Assembly (NCBI GenBank): GCA_963700515.1
Contig: CAVOXY010000050.1
Span: 62,001-126,000 of the forward strand
Origin: JAJRVM01 sp963700515
GTDB taxonomy: Bacteria > Planctomycetota > Planctomycetia > Pirellulales > Pirellulaceae
Length of the DNA: 64,000 nt
Reading direction: 5' to 3'
Each line of letters opens with the position of its first letter. The first letter of the stretch is position 1. The translations under genes were made by a program, and so were the position numbers. The notes beneath the pieces are model-generated. The model saw nothing but the letters and a program-made list of their open reading frames with translations, searched no databases and was not told the DNA's origin. Positions 8,749-19,238 of this stretch are shown in pieces.

Positions 8749-9684
8749 ATGCCTGCGACCGACACGTCTTCCGAGCTATCCGCAGCGCATAGAACTCGTG
8801 GTCGGCTGCTGGTGATCGCAGCTGCCGTACTCTGGAGCACCAGCGGTTTCTTCGCCAAAGCCCCGCTATTTGAAGATTGGCCCTTGGCGCAACGCGGGTT
8901 GCTGCTCGCATTCTGGCGTGCTCTGTTCGCCTGCCTGTTATTGATCCCCATGGTACGTCGGCCCCGATGGACGCTCGGCCTGATTCCCATGGTGCTCATT
9001 TTTGCCGCCATGAACTACACCTATATGACCGCCATGACGATGACGACCGCGGCCAATGCGATCTGGCTCCAGAACGTTGCACCCGCCTGGGTCTTTCTGA
9101 TCGGTGTGTTCGTGTTTGGTGAGAAAGTGCATCGTGGTGATTGGTTGCTCGTCCTGTTCGGAGTCCTCGGCGTCGGTTTCATCCTCTGCTTTGAAGCACA
9201 GGGACAACAGCTCGAAGGAATCGTCTTCGGTTTGTTGGGGGGGATCACCTATGCCGGCGTCATTCTGGCGATTCGGCAATTGAGAGGCCAGGATGCGGCC
9301 TGGCTGATCATGTTGAATTTACTGATCACCAGTATCGTGCTGGCTCCGTTCGTACTGCGACAAGATATTTTTCCGACCGGAAAACAATGGGGCTACCTGG
9401 CGGCTTTCGGCATGCTGCAGTTGGGACTTCCTTATTTCCTCTTTGCGCGAGGCGTTCGATCCATCGCCGGCCACGAAGCGTCGGGAATCGCGCTGCTGGA
9501 ACCGATCCTGGTTCCGGTCTGGGTTTTCCTGGCCTGGCACCACGAATCCACCTACCAGGCACCGCAGTGGTGGACATATGTCGGCGGGACCCTGATCCTG
9601 ATCGGCCTGTTGTTGAAATACGCTCGTGTGGGAAAACCAAATGCGAAGGGGCAGCACGTCGTGATCGAGCAAGTTGACCATTAG
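8749..9684 (+). CDS. EamA/DMT-family membrane transporter
   Basis: Inner-membrane drug/metabolite transporter of 311 residues with about ten hydrophobic segments arranged as two EamA halves. The first half begins at LVIAAAVLWSTSGFFAKAP and includes NYTYMTAMTMTTAANAIWLQ. The second begins near VFGLLGGITYAGVILAIRQL and includes EASGIALLEPILVPVWVFL, the usual E-P motif of the tenth helix region. Length and topology fit the family. Substrate cannot be predicted; DMT members export amino acids, nucleosides or other small metabolites. It is monocistronic in appearance: a repeat element follows and a small divergent ORF precedes. Confidence 0.92.
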   Translation: MPATDTSSELSAAHRTRGRLLVIAAAVLWSTSGFFAKAPLFEDWPLAQRGLLLAFWRALFACLLLIPMVRRPRWTLGLIPMVLIFAAMNYTYMTAMTMTTAANAIWLQNVAPAWVFLIGVFVFGEKVHRGDWLLVLFGVLGVGFILCFEAQGQQLEGIVFGLLGGITYAGVILAIRQLRGQDAAWLIMLNLLITSIVLAPFVLRQDIFPTGKQWGYLAAFGMLQLGLPYFLFARGVRSIAGHEASGIALLEPILVPVWVFLAWHHESTYQAPQWWTYVGGTLILIGLLLKYARVGKPNAKGQHVVIEQVDH

Positions 9685-9737
9685 CTGACAAGCTTTGACG
9701 GCCCGAGGTAGAGCCTTACTCGGTATCATGGCGCAAG

Positions 9738-10640
9738 GTGAGCGCATGTTTGTGACGCCAACTGTGGGATGGAGAACGAATGCGGAATGCGGAATGCCGT
9801 GCTGCACAAGGGCAGCGTGAAGTCGCCTAATCGTTTCAGCGTCGGCCGACCATCCGTGTACTCCGAGCGTGAAGTCGCGAGGTGGAGGCCTGTTCTGGGA
9901 ACAAGCGGAGTGCGGAATGCGGAATGCGGAATACCGAGCTGCAAAAGGGCAGTGTGACATCGCCTGCTTGTCGTGTTGGCGCATCTCGCCTCCGCACACA
10001 TAACAATCGTTTCTTTCTGCCTCGCGCAGTCGCCTCTATCTGCAAACAACGCATTCCGCATTCCGCATTCCCTAATCGTTCGATCCACGGCCGACCATCC
10101 GTGTACTCCGCGCGTGGAGCCGCGAGGTGGAGGCCTGTTCTGGGAACGAATGCGGAGGATGCGGAATACCGAGCTGCAAAAGGGCAGTGTGACATCGCCT
10201 GCTTGTCGTGTTGGCGCATCTCGCCTCCGCACACATAACAATCGCTTCTTTCTGCCTCGCGCAGTCGCCTCTATCTGCAAACAACATTCCGCATTCCGCA
10301 CTCCGCATTCCGCATTCCCTAATCGTTCGATCCACGGCCGACCATCCGTGTACTCCGCGCGTGGAGTCGCGAGGTGGAGGCCTGTTCTGGGAACGAATGC
10401 GGAATGCGGAATACCGTGCTGCACAAGGGCAGTGTGAAGTTGCCTGCTTGTCGTGTTGGCGCATCTCGCCTCCGCACACATAACAATCGCTTCTTTCTGC
10501 CTCGCCCACGCGCCTCTATCTGCAAACAATATTCCGCACTCGCGCATTCCCTCATCATTCAGGTCCTCCAAGTCAGCAAGACCAAACGCTCTGGGGCCCA
10601 TTTTGGTTGCGGCTACCGGCTGCGTCAGGAGAGACTGTCT
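9738..10640. repeat. Composite dispersed repeat element, locus A (three ~246 bp units plus 7-mer runs)
   Basis: A block with three direct units; the marker GGCCGACCATCCG occurs at 9844, 10089 and 10336 (spacing 245 and 247). Each unit also contains a short run of the heptamer GCGGAAT or its complement. The same element recurs at 30117-31015, and resemblance extends into non-repetitive ends: TGTTTGTGA near 9740 and 30120, and GCGGCTACCGGC near 10612 and 30985. Open frames here are repeat artefacts rich in His-Ser-Ala and Asn-Ala-Glu-Cys-Gly. Confidence 0.88.
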
Positions 10641-10673
10641 GGACTGAGCGACTGCGTGGAGTTCGAGTGGCTT

Positions 10674-13329
10674 CTACTTAAACACCCAAGTCGTGCCGGC
10701 TTGCATGTCGCGTGTGACTTGCGTGTCGCCATAATGCAGTTGGCAGGGACCATCCTGGCTGGCGTGCACCCGTGCTTCGACCAACCGACCATCCTGCCAG
10801 GACATGTCGACGGTGAAGCCGCCGCGTGCCCGTAGACCGGTAACGCTTCCCGCGGGCCACGCCTGGGGCAACGCCGGCAGTAGATGTACTGCGCCGGCGT
10901 GCGACTGCAACAGCATTTCGCACACCGCGGCGGTGAAGCCGAAGTTGCCATCCATCTGCATGGGCGGGTGCGTTGCCAGCAAATTCGGCAAGGTGTTATA
11001 GCTCAGCAGACCGGCTACCATGTCATGCGCTTTCTCGGCATTTCCCAGTCGCGCCCACATGGCACACCGCCACGGCCATGTCCAGGATCGCCGACTGTCT
11101 CCGGTCTGACCACGGGCCTCGAGCGAAACCTCGGCGGCCCGCGCCAGTTCAGGCGTCTTCGTCCGTGAGATCTGCCGCCCTGGGTAGATGGCAAACAGGT
11201 GCGACGTATGTCGATGCTGGTCCTGGGGATCGTCTCGATCGACCATCCACTCCTGCAACTGTCCCCAGCGTCCGATTTTGGGCGGAGCCAACTTGTCGCG
11301 CAGCCCGGCCATCCGCTCGCGAAACGCCGGATCTTCAGCCAGGCTTTGCGCCAACTCGATGGTGTTGGTCAGCAGATCCCACACAATCTGCTGGTCGTGA
11401 GCGCCAGCCATCCTCCACCGGCCCGTGTTCGGGCGACCATCCGTTGGGCACAACCAGCGTTCCGTCGGGCAGGGACTTCAGTTGATCTTCCCAGAACTCA
11501 CAAATCTCCTTGAGCATCGGATAAGCTTGTTCGCGCAGATATTTTTCATCTAGCCCAAACGCAAAATGCTCGTAGAAATGCTGCGCATACCAGGCGCTCG
11601 AAGGCACATTCCATTTCCAGCCGTGCCCACCGAAAATGTTGTGGGATGTGCGGGCCGTCCAGCCGCGTACGTTCCCGAACTCAGCCTGCGTCGCTCGGCG
11701 GCTTGGTTCGCGCATGGCCCATATCAGGTCGAGCAGCGGCTGCTGACACTCGGCCAAATTGGCCGGCTCGGCCAGCCAATAGTTCATCTGTAGGTTGATG
11801 TTCGAGTGATAGTCGCAGTGCCACGGCGGATCGTTGCTATTATTCCACAACCCCTGCAGATTCGCCGGCAAACTGCCCGGCCGCGTACTGCTGATCAGCA
11901 GGTAGCGACCGTATTGGAACAGCAGCGCGGCTAATCCAGGATCGGCTTGCCCATCGCGGTAACGCGACAGCCGCTGGTCAGTCGGTAGTGTAGCGCCGTC
12001 GTCCGCCTGCGGAAGCAAACTGAGCGACAGGCGGCCGAACAGCGACTGATAGTCTTCGACGTGCGCGCGTTTGAGCTGCGCAAAGTCCGTCGCAGTTGCC
12101 TCATCGACGCTGGCGGTCACGCGTGCGTGCGGATCGGTGCCGCGCCACGCTTGGCTCGCATCCATCCGATAGTCCGTACCCGCCGCCAGGAGAATCGTCA
12201 GGCTGTCACACTCAGAAAACTCAATTTCACTGCCCACGCAACGCAGTGTTCCGCCTTGGTTGACCACACGTGCCTGCGTCTCGTATTTCAACCCGTTGGC
12301 TAACTCTCCGCTGGCCGTCAAGCGATCCCCCGATACCGTGGTGGGAGCTTGATGAGCATCCTGTAATGACAGCTTTCCACTGTAGGCCGCGTGCCGGTCG
12401 GCTGTGAGACGCACCACGATCACTTGCGCCGGATGACTGCAGAAGTACTCGCGCGTCCAGGTCACACCATCGGTCACATAGCTCACTCGCTGCACCGCGT
12501 TGGCGAGATCGAGCTGACGCCGGTACGATTGCGGAGCGGGCGCTTTCGTAGGTAAACCCTGCAAGGCGATCTCGGCCAGTTGGAACCGCGTTTCACCGTG
12601 AACTTGGCTGAAAGTGAAGCGATAATGTGTGTAGGATCCCGGCTTCGTGATCTCGTACGTGCGTTGCTGGCCTCGGTTCTCGAATGTCGGCTCGTCGCTG
12701 CGACGATCAAGTTCGACCCAGGTTTCCCCGTCCATCGATCCGTCGAGCACCCATGACCGCGGATCACGACTGGGCACGTCATTGGCCGACGTCAAGCAGT
12801 AGGAGTCCACCAGCCGGGCGGCGGCCGGAGCCACTGCCATCGTCCCAACCACGGGCCGGTCATGGTGCTCAACACACCACTTGGTCCCGGGATCTCCGTC
12901 GGACGCCGATACAACTTCTTCATAGGGGTAGAATGCCGAGTGTCCACTGTCGCAGCGAATGGTGGGGACCTGGGATTCCGCATCCCGCGGCAACATCAGC
13001 CTCAGTGTCCCCAGGTCCTGATAGGCTCCCATCGACTCGTATTGGCCGGAAGGGTTTTCATCGCCGGTCCAGAGACTATCCTCGTTCAGCTGGATACGCT
13101 CGTCGCTGACCGAGCCAAATACCATACAGCCCAATCGGCCGTTGCCCAGCGGAAGAGCCTCGCTCTCCCAATTGGAGGCCGGGGCGGTGAACCAGATCTT
13201 CAGCTCGGAGCCGGAATCCCCCTCGGCCCCTGCCATCAGACGGACCGTCGTGAGAAAGAGCGTACCCCAGAGACAAAGCAGTACCACTCTCCGCGTGAGC
13301 AGCCAGCTGTTTCTTTGCGAGATAATCAT
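10674..13329 (-). CDS. GH95-type alpha-L-fucosidase, secreted (one frameshift near 11420)
   Basis: Glycoside hydrolase family 95 enzyme, expected to release L-fucose from fucosylated polysaccharides outside the cytoplasm. The N-terminus has a signal peptide (RRVVLLCLWGTLFLTTV) and then the GH95 signature LPLGNGRLGCMVFG...IQLNEDSLWTG. A discoidin-like (F5/8 type C) stretch of about 140 residues is inserted after LGTLRLML, with WCVEHHDRP and SYTHYRFTFSQVHGETRFQL. The catalytic (alpha/alpha) barrel follows: DYHSNINLQMNYWLAEP, HNIFGGHGWKWN, HTSHLFAIYPGRQI and MQMDGNFGFTAAVCEMLLQS. The frame breaks near 11420, after VVPNGWSPEHGPVEDGW, and continues in the next frame to a TAG at 10674. Joined length is about 885 residues, as expected for secreted GH95 enzymes with an insert. 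Confidence 0.88.
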
Positions 13330-13595
13330 TTTTCAGCGAAGGTCCCATTTGTGCTTGGTAAATGAGTTGTTCGGTGCCCCATCTCTGCCGTATTATACAA
13401 CGACCCGCTGGCGCCACGTGTGGTTGACCATGGCAAATCCTCGAAAACCAATGGATCGGATCGGTCCTTATGACATACAGCCGTTGGCAGGCCTTTACCT
13501 GGCCGCGAATGAGCGGTCTTCCGCGTTCGTTTCCCGGGCCGCTATGTGGGGCGCGTACCACTGGCCGGCGGGGATTTTGGAGTGGACGCCTCCTC

Positions 13596-13679
13596 CCAGC
13601 GCGCAGGCCTGCGGCCGTTGCGGTGCTGGATGTCGGCGGCCGCTACTTGCCAGCGCGCAGGCCTGCGGCCGTTGCGGTT
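13596..13679. repeat. Two direct copies of a ~28-bp palindromic repeat
   Basis: The segment with core CGCAGGCCTGCG (a perfect 12-bp palindrome) followed by GCCGTTGCGGT occurs twice, at about 13597-13624 and 13651-13678. It lies just before the likely start of the PQQ-domain gene and is in frame with it, giving a duplicated PARRPAAVAV peptide that is probably not translated. Confidence 0.85.
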
Positions 13680-13688
13680 AAACAGGTT

Positions 13689-16600
13689 GTGGTTGGCGGC
13701 GGCTGGCTTCGTTTGTGGGCGCTGATCGCACTTGCTGCAGTCGGCTGGCTCGTCAATGGTGCCGAGGCAGCGATGGGGCAGGATTGGCCCACCTATGCCC
13801 ACGACCAGTATCGCAGTGCGGCCACCGACATGCCGCTCAGCCTCCCACTCTCGGCGTCCTGGGTGCATCAGGCCGCGCACCCCCCGACGCCCGCCTGGCC
13901 ACCTCCGGCGCGTTTTGACTACTGGCACTATAAGAAAGATCTGAACCCACGCGTTACCTACGACCATGCATATCACGTGGCCGCGGCGCAGGGGTCCGTC
14001 TACTACGGCTCGTCGACCGACGATTCGCTCGTCTGTCTCGATGCCCTCACGGGCCAGATTCGCTGGACATTTTATACCGAAGCGCCGGTGCGATTGGCCC
14101 CGACCGTCGCCCACGGAAAACTCTACGCGGGATCCGACGATGGATACGTATACTGCCTGGACGCCGGCAGCGGACAGCTGGTCTGGAAGCGACTGCTGGG
14201 CCCACGCGATCTGCGCTGCATTGGCAACGAGCGCATGATTTCGCGCTGGCCAATCCGGTCGGGAATTCTGGTAGATGAAGGAATCGCCTACTGCGCTGCC
14301 GGGATGTTTCCCACGACCGAAGGTGTTTTCCTCGCAGGTCTGGACGCGGCCAGCGGGACTCCGATCCTCCAACGACAGATTCAGCAATCGGTACAGGGTT
14401 ACCTGTCATTGACCAGCGACCAATTGATCTTTCCGTCGGGCCGTACCTCTCCCATCGCGTATCGCCGCGGCGACGGCACGATGCTGGGCGAAATTGCCGG
14501 CCCGGGAGGAGTCTACACGGTTGTTTCCAGCGATCTGGTCGTCGCCGGACAAGGTGACACGCAAGGTGAACTCTCGCTGGCTGACCCGGTATCACAAGAA
14601 CAGCTCATTTCGCTGCGCGGCCTGCACTTGATCGCTCACGACAGCCGGATCTATGTGCACGGACGCGAGGAACTGGCCGCACTCGATCGCGCGAGATTCC
14701 TGCCGCTGGCTCATCGTCACGCGGTTCTGCAACGCCAATGGGAAGCCGCGAGTAAGATTGAGGGCGTGCGTGCGAAAGCCGATGCCGCCCGGCTGAAAGT
14801 GGAACTCGCGAAGCTCAATGCCGAGATGCAACCTTGCTGGCTGTGGAAATCACCTTGCGACAACATTGAGTCACTGATTCTGGTGGGAGACAAGCTGGTT
14901 GCGGGCGGCAATGAGTCGGTGGCCGCTTACGACACACAATCGGGCCAGGAAGTCTGGCGCGGGAACGTCACGGGGCGAGCGTGTGGATTAGCGGCGGCTC
15001 ACGGCCAGTTGCTGGTCAGTACTGACCGGGGGGCCATTCACTGTTTCTCGCCCGCCGCGACGAGCGGGTCCGTGGTGGAAGCTGAATCCGTGGAGAAGTT
15101 GGCACCGCCAGCGAGCCCTTCCGCGCAAGAAACGCACAGGCGGCTGGCGGAGTGTGTTCTGCGATCGTCGCCCACCGACCAGGGTTTCTGCCTGATCATC
15201 GGCGAGTCGGCGGGCGAATTGGCGATCGCCGTTGCCCAACAGTCGCGGATGGAGGTGATTGTCGTGCAGCGGGACCCGGCGGACGCCGCCGCAACCCGGC
15301 GGCAACTAGCGCACAAGGGCCTTTACGGCACGCGTGTGGTGGTCCACGAGCCAGCCGAAACGGCGTTCCCCTACCCGCCCTATTTCGCGAACGTCATCAT
15401 TGCCACATCACAGCACGCCACATCACAGGGCGGTATGTCAGGGGGCCCAGCCAGTGCGCCGAACTTCCGCCAGGAAGTCCTGCGGTTGCTCCACCCCAAC
15501 GGCGGCGTCGCCTGGATCGAGGTAGCCAACGCAGCCGAGGTCAGTGATGAAACCTTGGCAGACACCCTGTCGCAGGCCCAGGGATTTACGGCGGCTGCCA
15601 GGCAGTTGCTCGAACGACCCTGGCTCTTCCTCCAGCGAGGGCCACTTGAGGGTGGCGGTGAGTGGACTCATGGACTGGCGGATCCCGGCAACACCGCCTG
15701 CACCCTGGATCAATTGGTGCACGGACCTGTCCGCGTCCAGTGGTTCGGGCGGCCTGGCCCGCACGTGATGGCCGATCGTCATCATCGCAACGTCCCTCCA
15801 CTAGCCAAGGATGGACGTCTGTTTGTGCCGGGCGACAACCTTGTGATCGCCGTCGATGCGTACAACGGTACTCAGTTATGGCAACGTGATATTCCCAGGT
15901 CGCTTCGTCTGGGAGCGTTTCTCGATTGCAGCAACATGGTTGTCGATGACCGAGCGCTGTACATCGTGGCGGAAAACACTTGTCACGTTCTTCAATCCGC
16001 CACGGGATCGGTCCTGCAGGAAATATCGTTACCACAGTTGGACGCCGAACAAACGCATCACTGGGGTTACATCGCACGTGTCGGCCAACTGCTGGTCGGC
16101 AGTGGCCGCAAGCCTGCAAGCGCGTATTATCGCCAAAGTCGTGAGGACGACACGGCCTTGTGGTTCGACAATATGTCGCTCGTCACCAGCGATTATCTCT
16201 TCGCCATGGAGCCGCAAGCGAGCAATCCTGCTTGGACCTATCAGTCCGGGACCATTGTCAACTCAACAATCACCATTGGCGGACAGCGTGTTTATTTCCT
16301 GGAAAGCCACAGTGCTAAAGCGGTCGAGAACAAACTGGGCAGAATGCCGATGTCGACGCTGGTGGCAGGAGACAATTTCCTCGTGGCGCTAGATCTGGCA
16401 ACTGGTCAGACAATCTGGAAACGCCCTTTTGATCTCTCGAATTGTCAGCACATCGTGTACATCAACTACGCTCAAGAGAAGCTAATCGTTAGCGGAAATA
16501 GATATGTCAATCGCAGCCTCTGGTACTTTTTCCAGGCAGTCGATGCGAAAACAGGAGAAGACGTGTGGGACGCCAGCCAAGACTCGGGGTATACCCCCGG

Positions 16601-16970
16601 CGGCGAGCACGGAGAACAGAATCGGCACCCGACGATTGTAGGAGACGTCGTCTATACCTATCCATTGGCCTATCGCCTGCACACGGGTGAGCGCATTGAA
16701 GGATGGAAATTCGATCGCATCGGACACGGATGCGGAAATATGTCCGCTTCGGCCCATTGCATCTTCTGGCGGGGTGGCAACCCGTGGCAGTGGGATCTGC
16801 AGGCCGATAAGCAGCCGCATCGCATCAACACGGTGAACCGTCCCGGCTGCTTCATCAACATGATCCCGGCCGGCGGGATACTGCTCATCCCGGAAGCCAG
16901 TTCCGGTTGCACCTGCGGGTATCCCCTGCAGACGTCGCTCGGCTACGTACCGGAGTCTGCCCTCGAGTGA
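13689..16970 (+). CDS. Large secreted PQQ-like beta-propeller protein with methyltransferase-like insert
   Basis: About 1,093 residues from the proposed GTG at 13689; the frame stays open back to 13470, but that stretch is repeat-derived. The signal peptide is GGWLRLWALIALAAVGWLV, followed by QDWPTYAHDQYRSAAT, a typical start of planctomycete PQQ-repeat proteins. N-terminal propeller blades show YGSSTDDSLVCLDALTGQIRW and AGSDDGYVYCLDAGSGQLVW. A central segment of about 180 residues resembles a Rossmann methyltransferase core (FCLIIGESAGELAIAVAQ, EVIVVQRDPADAA, EVLRLLHPNGGVAWIEV). C-terminal blades follow (GDNLVIAVDAYNGTQLWQ, GDNFLVALDLATGQTIWKR). The methyltransferase part lacks a clean G-x-G-x-G loop (GESAGE), so it may not be catalytic. 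No frameshift is apparent. Confidence 0.85.
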   Translation: MVGGGWLRLWALIALAAVGWLVNGAEAAMGQDWPTYAHDQYRSAATDMPLSLPLSASWVHQAAHPPTPAWPPPARFDYWHYKKDLNPRVTYDHAYHVAAAQGSVYYGSSTDDSLVCLDALTGQIRWTFYTEAPVRLAPTVAHGKLYAGSDDGYVYCLDAGSGQLVWKRLLGPRDLRCIGNERMISRWPIRSGILVDEGIAYCAAGMFPTTEGVFLAGLDAASGTPILQRQIQQSVQGYLSLTSDQLIFPSGRTSPIAYRRGDGTMLGEIAGPGGVYTVVSSDLVVAGQGDTQGELSLADPVSQEQLISLRGLHLIAHDSRIYVHGREELAALDRARFLPLAHRHAVLQRQWEAASKIEGVRAKADAARLKVELAKLNAEMQPCWLWKSPCDNIESLILVGDKLVAGGNESVAAYDTQSGQEVWRGNVTGRACGLAAAHGQLLVSTDRGAIHCFSPAATSGSVVEAESVEKLAPPASPSAQETHRRLAECVLRSSPTDQGFCLIIGESAGELAIAVAQQSRMEVIVVQRDPADAAATRRQLAHKGLYGTRVVVHEPAETAFPYPPYFANVIIATSQHATSQGGMSGGPASAPNFRQEVLRLLHPNGGVAWIEVANAAEVSDETLADTLSQAQGFTAAARQLLERPWLFLQRGPLEGGGEWTHGLADPGNTACTLDQLVHGPVRVQWFGRPGPHVMADRHHRNVPPLAKDGRLFVPGDNLVIAVDAYNGTQLWQRDIPRSLRLGAFLDCSNMVVDDRALYIVAENTCHVLQSATGSVLQEISLPQLDAEQTHHWGYIARVGQLLVGSGRKPASAYYRQSREDDTALWFDNMSLVTSDYLFAMEPQASNPAWTYQSGTIVNSTITIGGQRVYFLESHSAKAVENKLGRMPMSTLVAGDNFLVALDLATGQTIWKRPFDLSNCQHIVYINYAQEKLIVSGNRYVNRSLWYFFQAVDAKTGEDVWDASQDSGYTPGGEHGEQNRHPTIVGDVVYTYPLAYRLHTGERIEGWKFDRIGHGCGNMSASAHCIFWRGGNPWQWDLQADKQPHRINTVNRPGCFINMIPAGGILLIPEASSGCTCGYPLQTSLGYVPESALE

Positions 16971-17583
16971 CATTCCGCACCCTTTGTCGTTTAGCCCGCA
17001 GGCGAGGACGAAGCTGGGACTGGCCTGAATCGGTACGAGCCGCGTCCTCGCCTGCGGCTTTTGAGGTTGCGCAGTTTGATGAACTGCAACGCGGTTCAAC
17101 TCCACAGCCCAGAGTTGGCATCCGCGGCTACCGCCGTGGATGCCAACCCTGGGGCGACCACATGGAATCTCCCGCGACCCCAACGGGGTCGGACAAAATG
17201 CGGTATCCCAAAGCACAGCCGCGTCAAACTCGATCCATTAATTCGGCGGATGTACGTGACACCACGTGCGACGACCGGGCAAACTCGGTCCTGTCGCATC
17301 CCTTCAGGATGCCCCCTCCCTTCTCCAACGCGTCCCCAGGGTGCGCCGCGAAGCGCGGCGACCCTTATAGTTGCTGTGGTGTGAAACGCCATTCGGCGTA
17401 GGGAATTCCACGACAAGGCGACTATTCGCGATCAAACAGCGCAACTTCAAAACCTGCGGCTGCGAGTTAAACGATGTCGCTACTGACCGCTACGGTGCGC
17501 GGTCGAGCATGAAGTGGCACTGTCCCACTAGAGGCCGTTCCAAGACGCCGTTTTGAAATGTGCACCGGTAATTGGTCAGCGGC
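16971..17583. repeat. Intergenic block of palindromes (REP-like)
   Basis: About 600 non-coding bases between two convergent genes, with several strong inverted repeats. Arms at 16993-17010 and 17043-17060 match with about one mismatch around a 32-base loop. Arms at 17108-17123 and 17137-17152 match with one mismatch. Short hairpins CGACCCC/GGGGTCG lie near 17176-17192 and CCGCG/CGCGG near 17347-17358. The first hairpin directly follows the PQQ gene stop and could act as a terminator. Small frames here have no protein-like features. Confidence 0.7.
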
Positions 17584-19183
17584 TCACGACTCGTGTTGGC
17601 AGCCGTCGCCGTGGCTGTGGACGTGGTGGCGCGCCCATTGCAGCGCGGCGGTTGGACAGGCGGCCACACACTCCGCGGCCACACGCGTCAAGGCGGCGTC
17701 GATCTGGCCGTCGAACGGCACCTGCAATGCGACGTCAAATCCGCGGCCGACGAAAGAGAGCCCCAGCGGCTCCTTGGCCGCCGCGGCGATCTTTACGCAC
17801 AGTTCGCATTTGATGCACTTGCCCGGTTCAAACAACACCGATCCCAGTCGGCCAAGAAGTTCGTACGGCCGGCGCTGGCCGTCGTAGCGACTGGCGTCCG
17901 CTTGATACATGATCGCGTACCGTTCGAGTTTGCAGCTACCGTGGGCCACGCAGCCACAGGCCAAGCAGCGGTCCGCTTGCTCGGCGGCACCCGTACCGGA
18001 AATCGGCTCGGCAGATTCGGGTGTTGTCCGGCAGGCCGAACCGGCTCCGGCCAGGAACTCCGCCATCTCCTCCTCGGTGACTTTATGGATGCGGGATGAA
18101 AACGGGCGCGAGGGACCGCGCACTTCACGTCCCGACACGAATTGATCGATCGTCTGGGCGGCTTCTTTTCCGTCGGCGGTGCTCCGCACGATCAGCGCTT
18201 TCCCACGCACCGCATTCCCGGCGGCAAACACGCCTGCGCGATCCGTTTGATAGGTGTCGCGATGAAACTCGATACCGCGCCGCGACGGAGTCAGTCCCCA
18301 CGCTTCGACTTGCGGCGATTCCACGTCTCCGCAGGCCATCAGGACCGCGTCAAAACGTTCGCAGAGTTCATCCAACGCCACCTTGGTGAGAATCGGAGTC
18401 TCCCACCGCACCTCGACCCCCAGCCGCAAGATTTGGGCGATCTCCGCATCGAGAATGTCGCGTGGCAGTTGCTCGGGAGTCGTTTCGTGACGCAAACGCC
18501 CCCCCGCCTGCGACGCCTTCTCGAACAACACGCAGTCGTGTCCCAAACGGCGGAGATAGTAAGCGGCCGCCAGTCCCGTAGAGCCCCGCACCAACGACCG
18601 CAATTCGCTTCCCGGTAGCCGGCTGGCAATTCGGCAGGTACGGGTCATCGCTCCCTAGATCCGCATCCGCGACAAATCGCTTCAACTCGCATACTGCGAC
18701 CGGATCGTCCGCTCCCTTGCGGCGACAACCTTTCTCGCACGGCTTGGGACAAACGCGTCCCAGGACCGCTGGCAGAGCAATATCCTGCTTGATCGTGGCA
18801 ATCGCCTCGCGCACGTTTTGCGTGCCGATCTGCCGCAGCATCAGGGGGATATCCATGTGTGCGGGACAGGCGAAGAAACAGGGAGCCAGGCAATCGCCGA
18901 CATGCTCGCTCAGCAACAGTTCCAATGCCGTGCGCCGCATACGGCTGACTTCCTCCGTCGCATTGTCGATCTGCATGCCCTCGACCACCCGCGTTGCGCA
19001 TGCCGGCACATACTGCCCCGTTTGGCGGTTCTTGACCACACAGACCAGGCACGAAGTCGACGGCTCGTATCCCTGGAGAAAACAGAGCGCAGGGATTTCG
19101 ATGCCAAGCCGCTCGGCCGCGTCGAGAATCGTCGCACCTAGCTGCACTTCGACCGGTTTGTCGTCAATCGTCAGTTTGGGCAT
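17584..19183 (-). CDS. NuoG/HndD-type [2Fe-2S] domain fused to GltD-like FAD/NAD oxidoreductase and C-terminal ferredoxin
   Basis: Last gene of the redox cluster. Domain order: a NuoG-type [2Fe-2S] ferredoxin (IEIPALCFLQGYEPSTSCLVC, then YVPACAT); the GltD-like Fe-S linker (CLAPCFFACPAH, RVCPKPCEKGCRRKG); a Rossmann fold that should read VVGAGSTGLAAAYYLRRLG; an NAD-binding half with TDRAGVFAAGNAVRGKALIV; and a C-terminal [4Fe-4S] segment (CIKCELC, then CVAACPTAAL) ending in a His-rich tail. The frame breaks near 18587: removing one G from a GGGG run restores the GxGSTG motif exactly. Joined length is about 530 residues. It probably exchanges electrons between NAD(P)H and the partner NuoE/F-like proteins. 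It lacks the H-cluster and Mo-binding domains, so it is neither hydrogenase nor formate dehydrogenase. Confidence 0.87.
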
Positions 19184-19238
19184 AACTACTATCTCTAGGC
19201 AGAGGTCACAGCGTCAACACGGGCGTCGCGGCGCATCG

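Noticed and set aside
9726..10601. Frames rich in His-Ser-Ala-Phe-Arg and Asn-Ala-Glu-Cys-Gly
   Set aside because: Translation of heptamer runs within the composite repeat; not protein-like.
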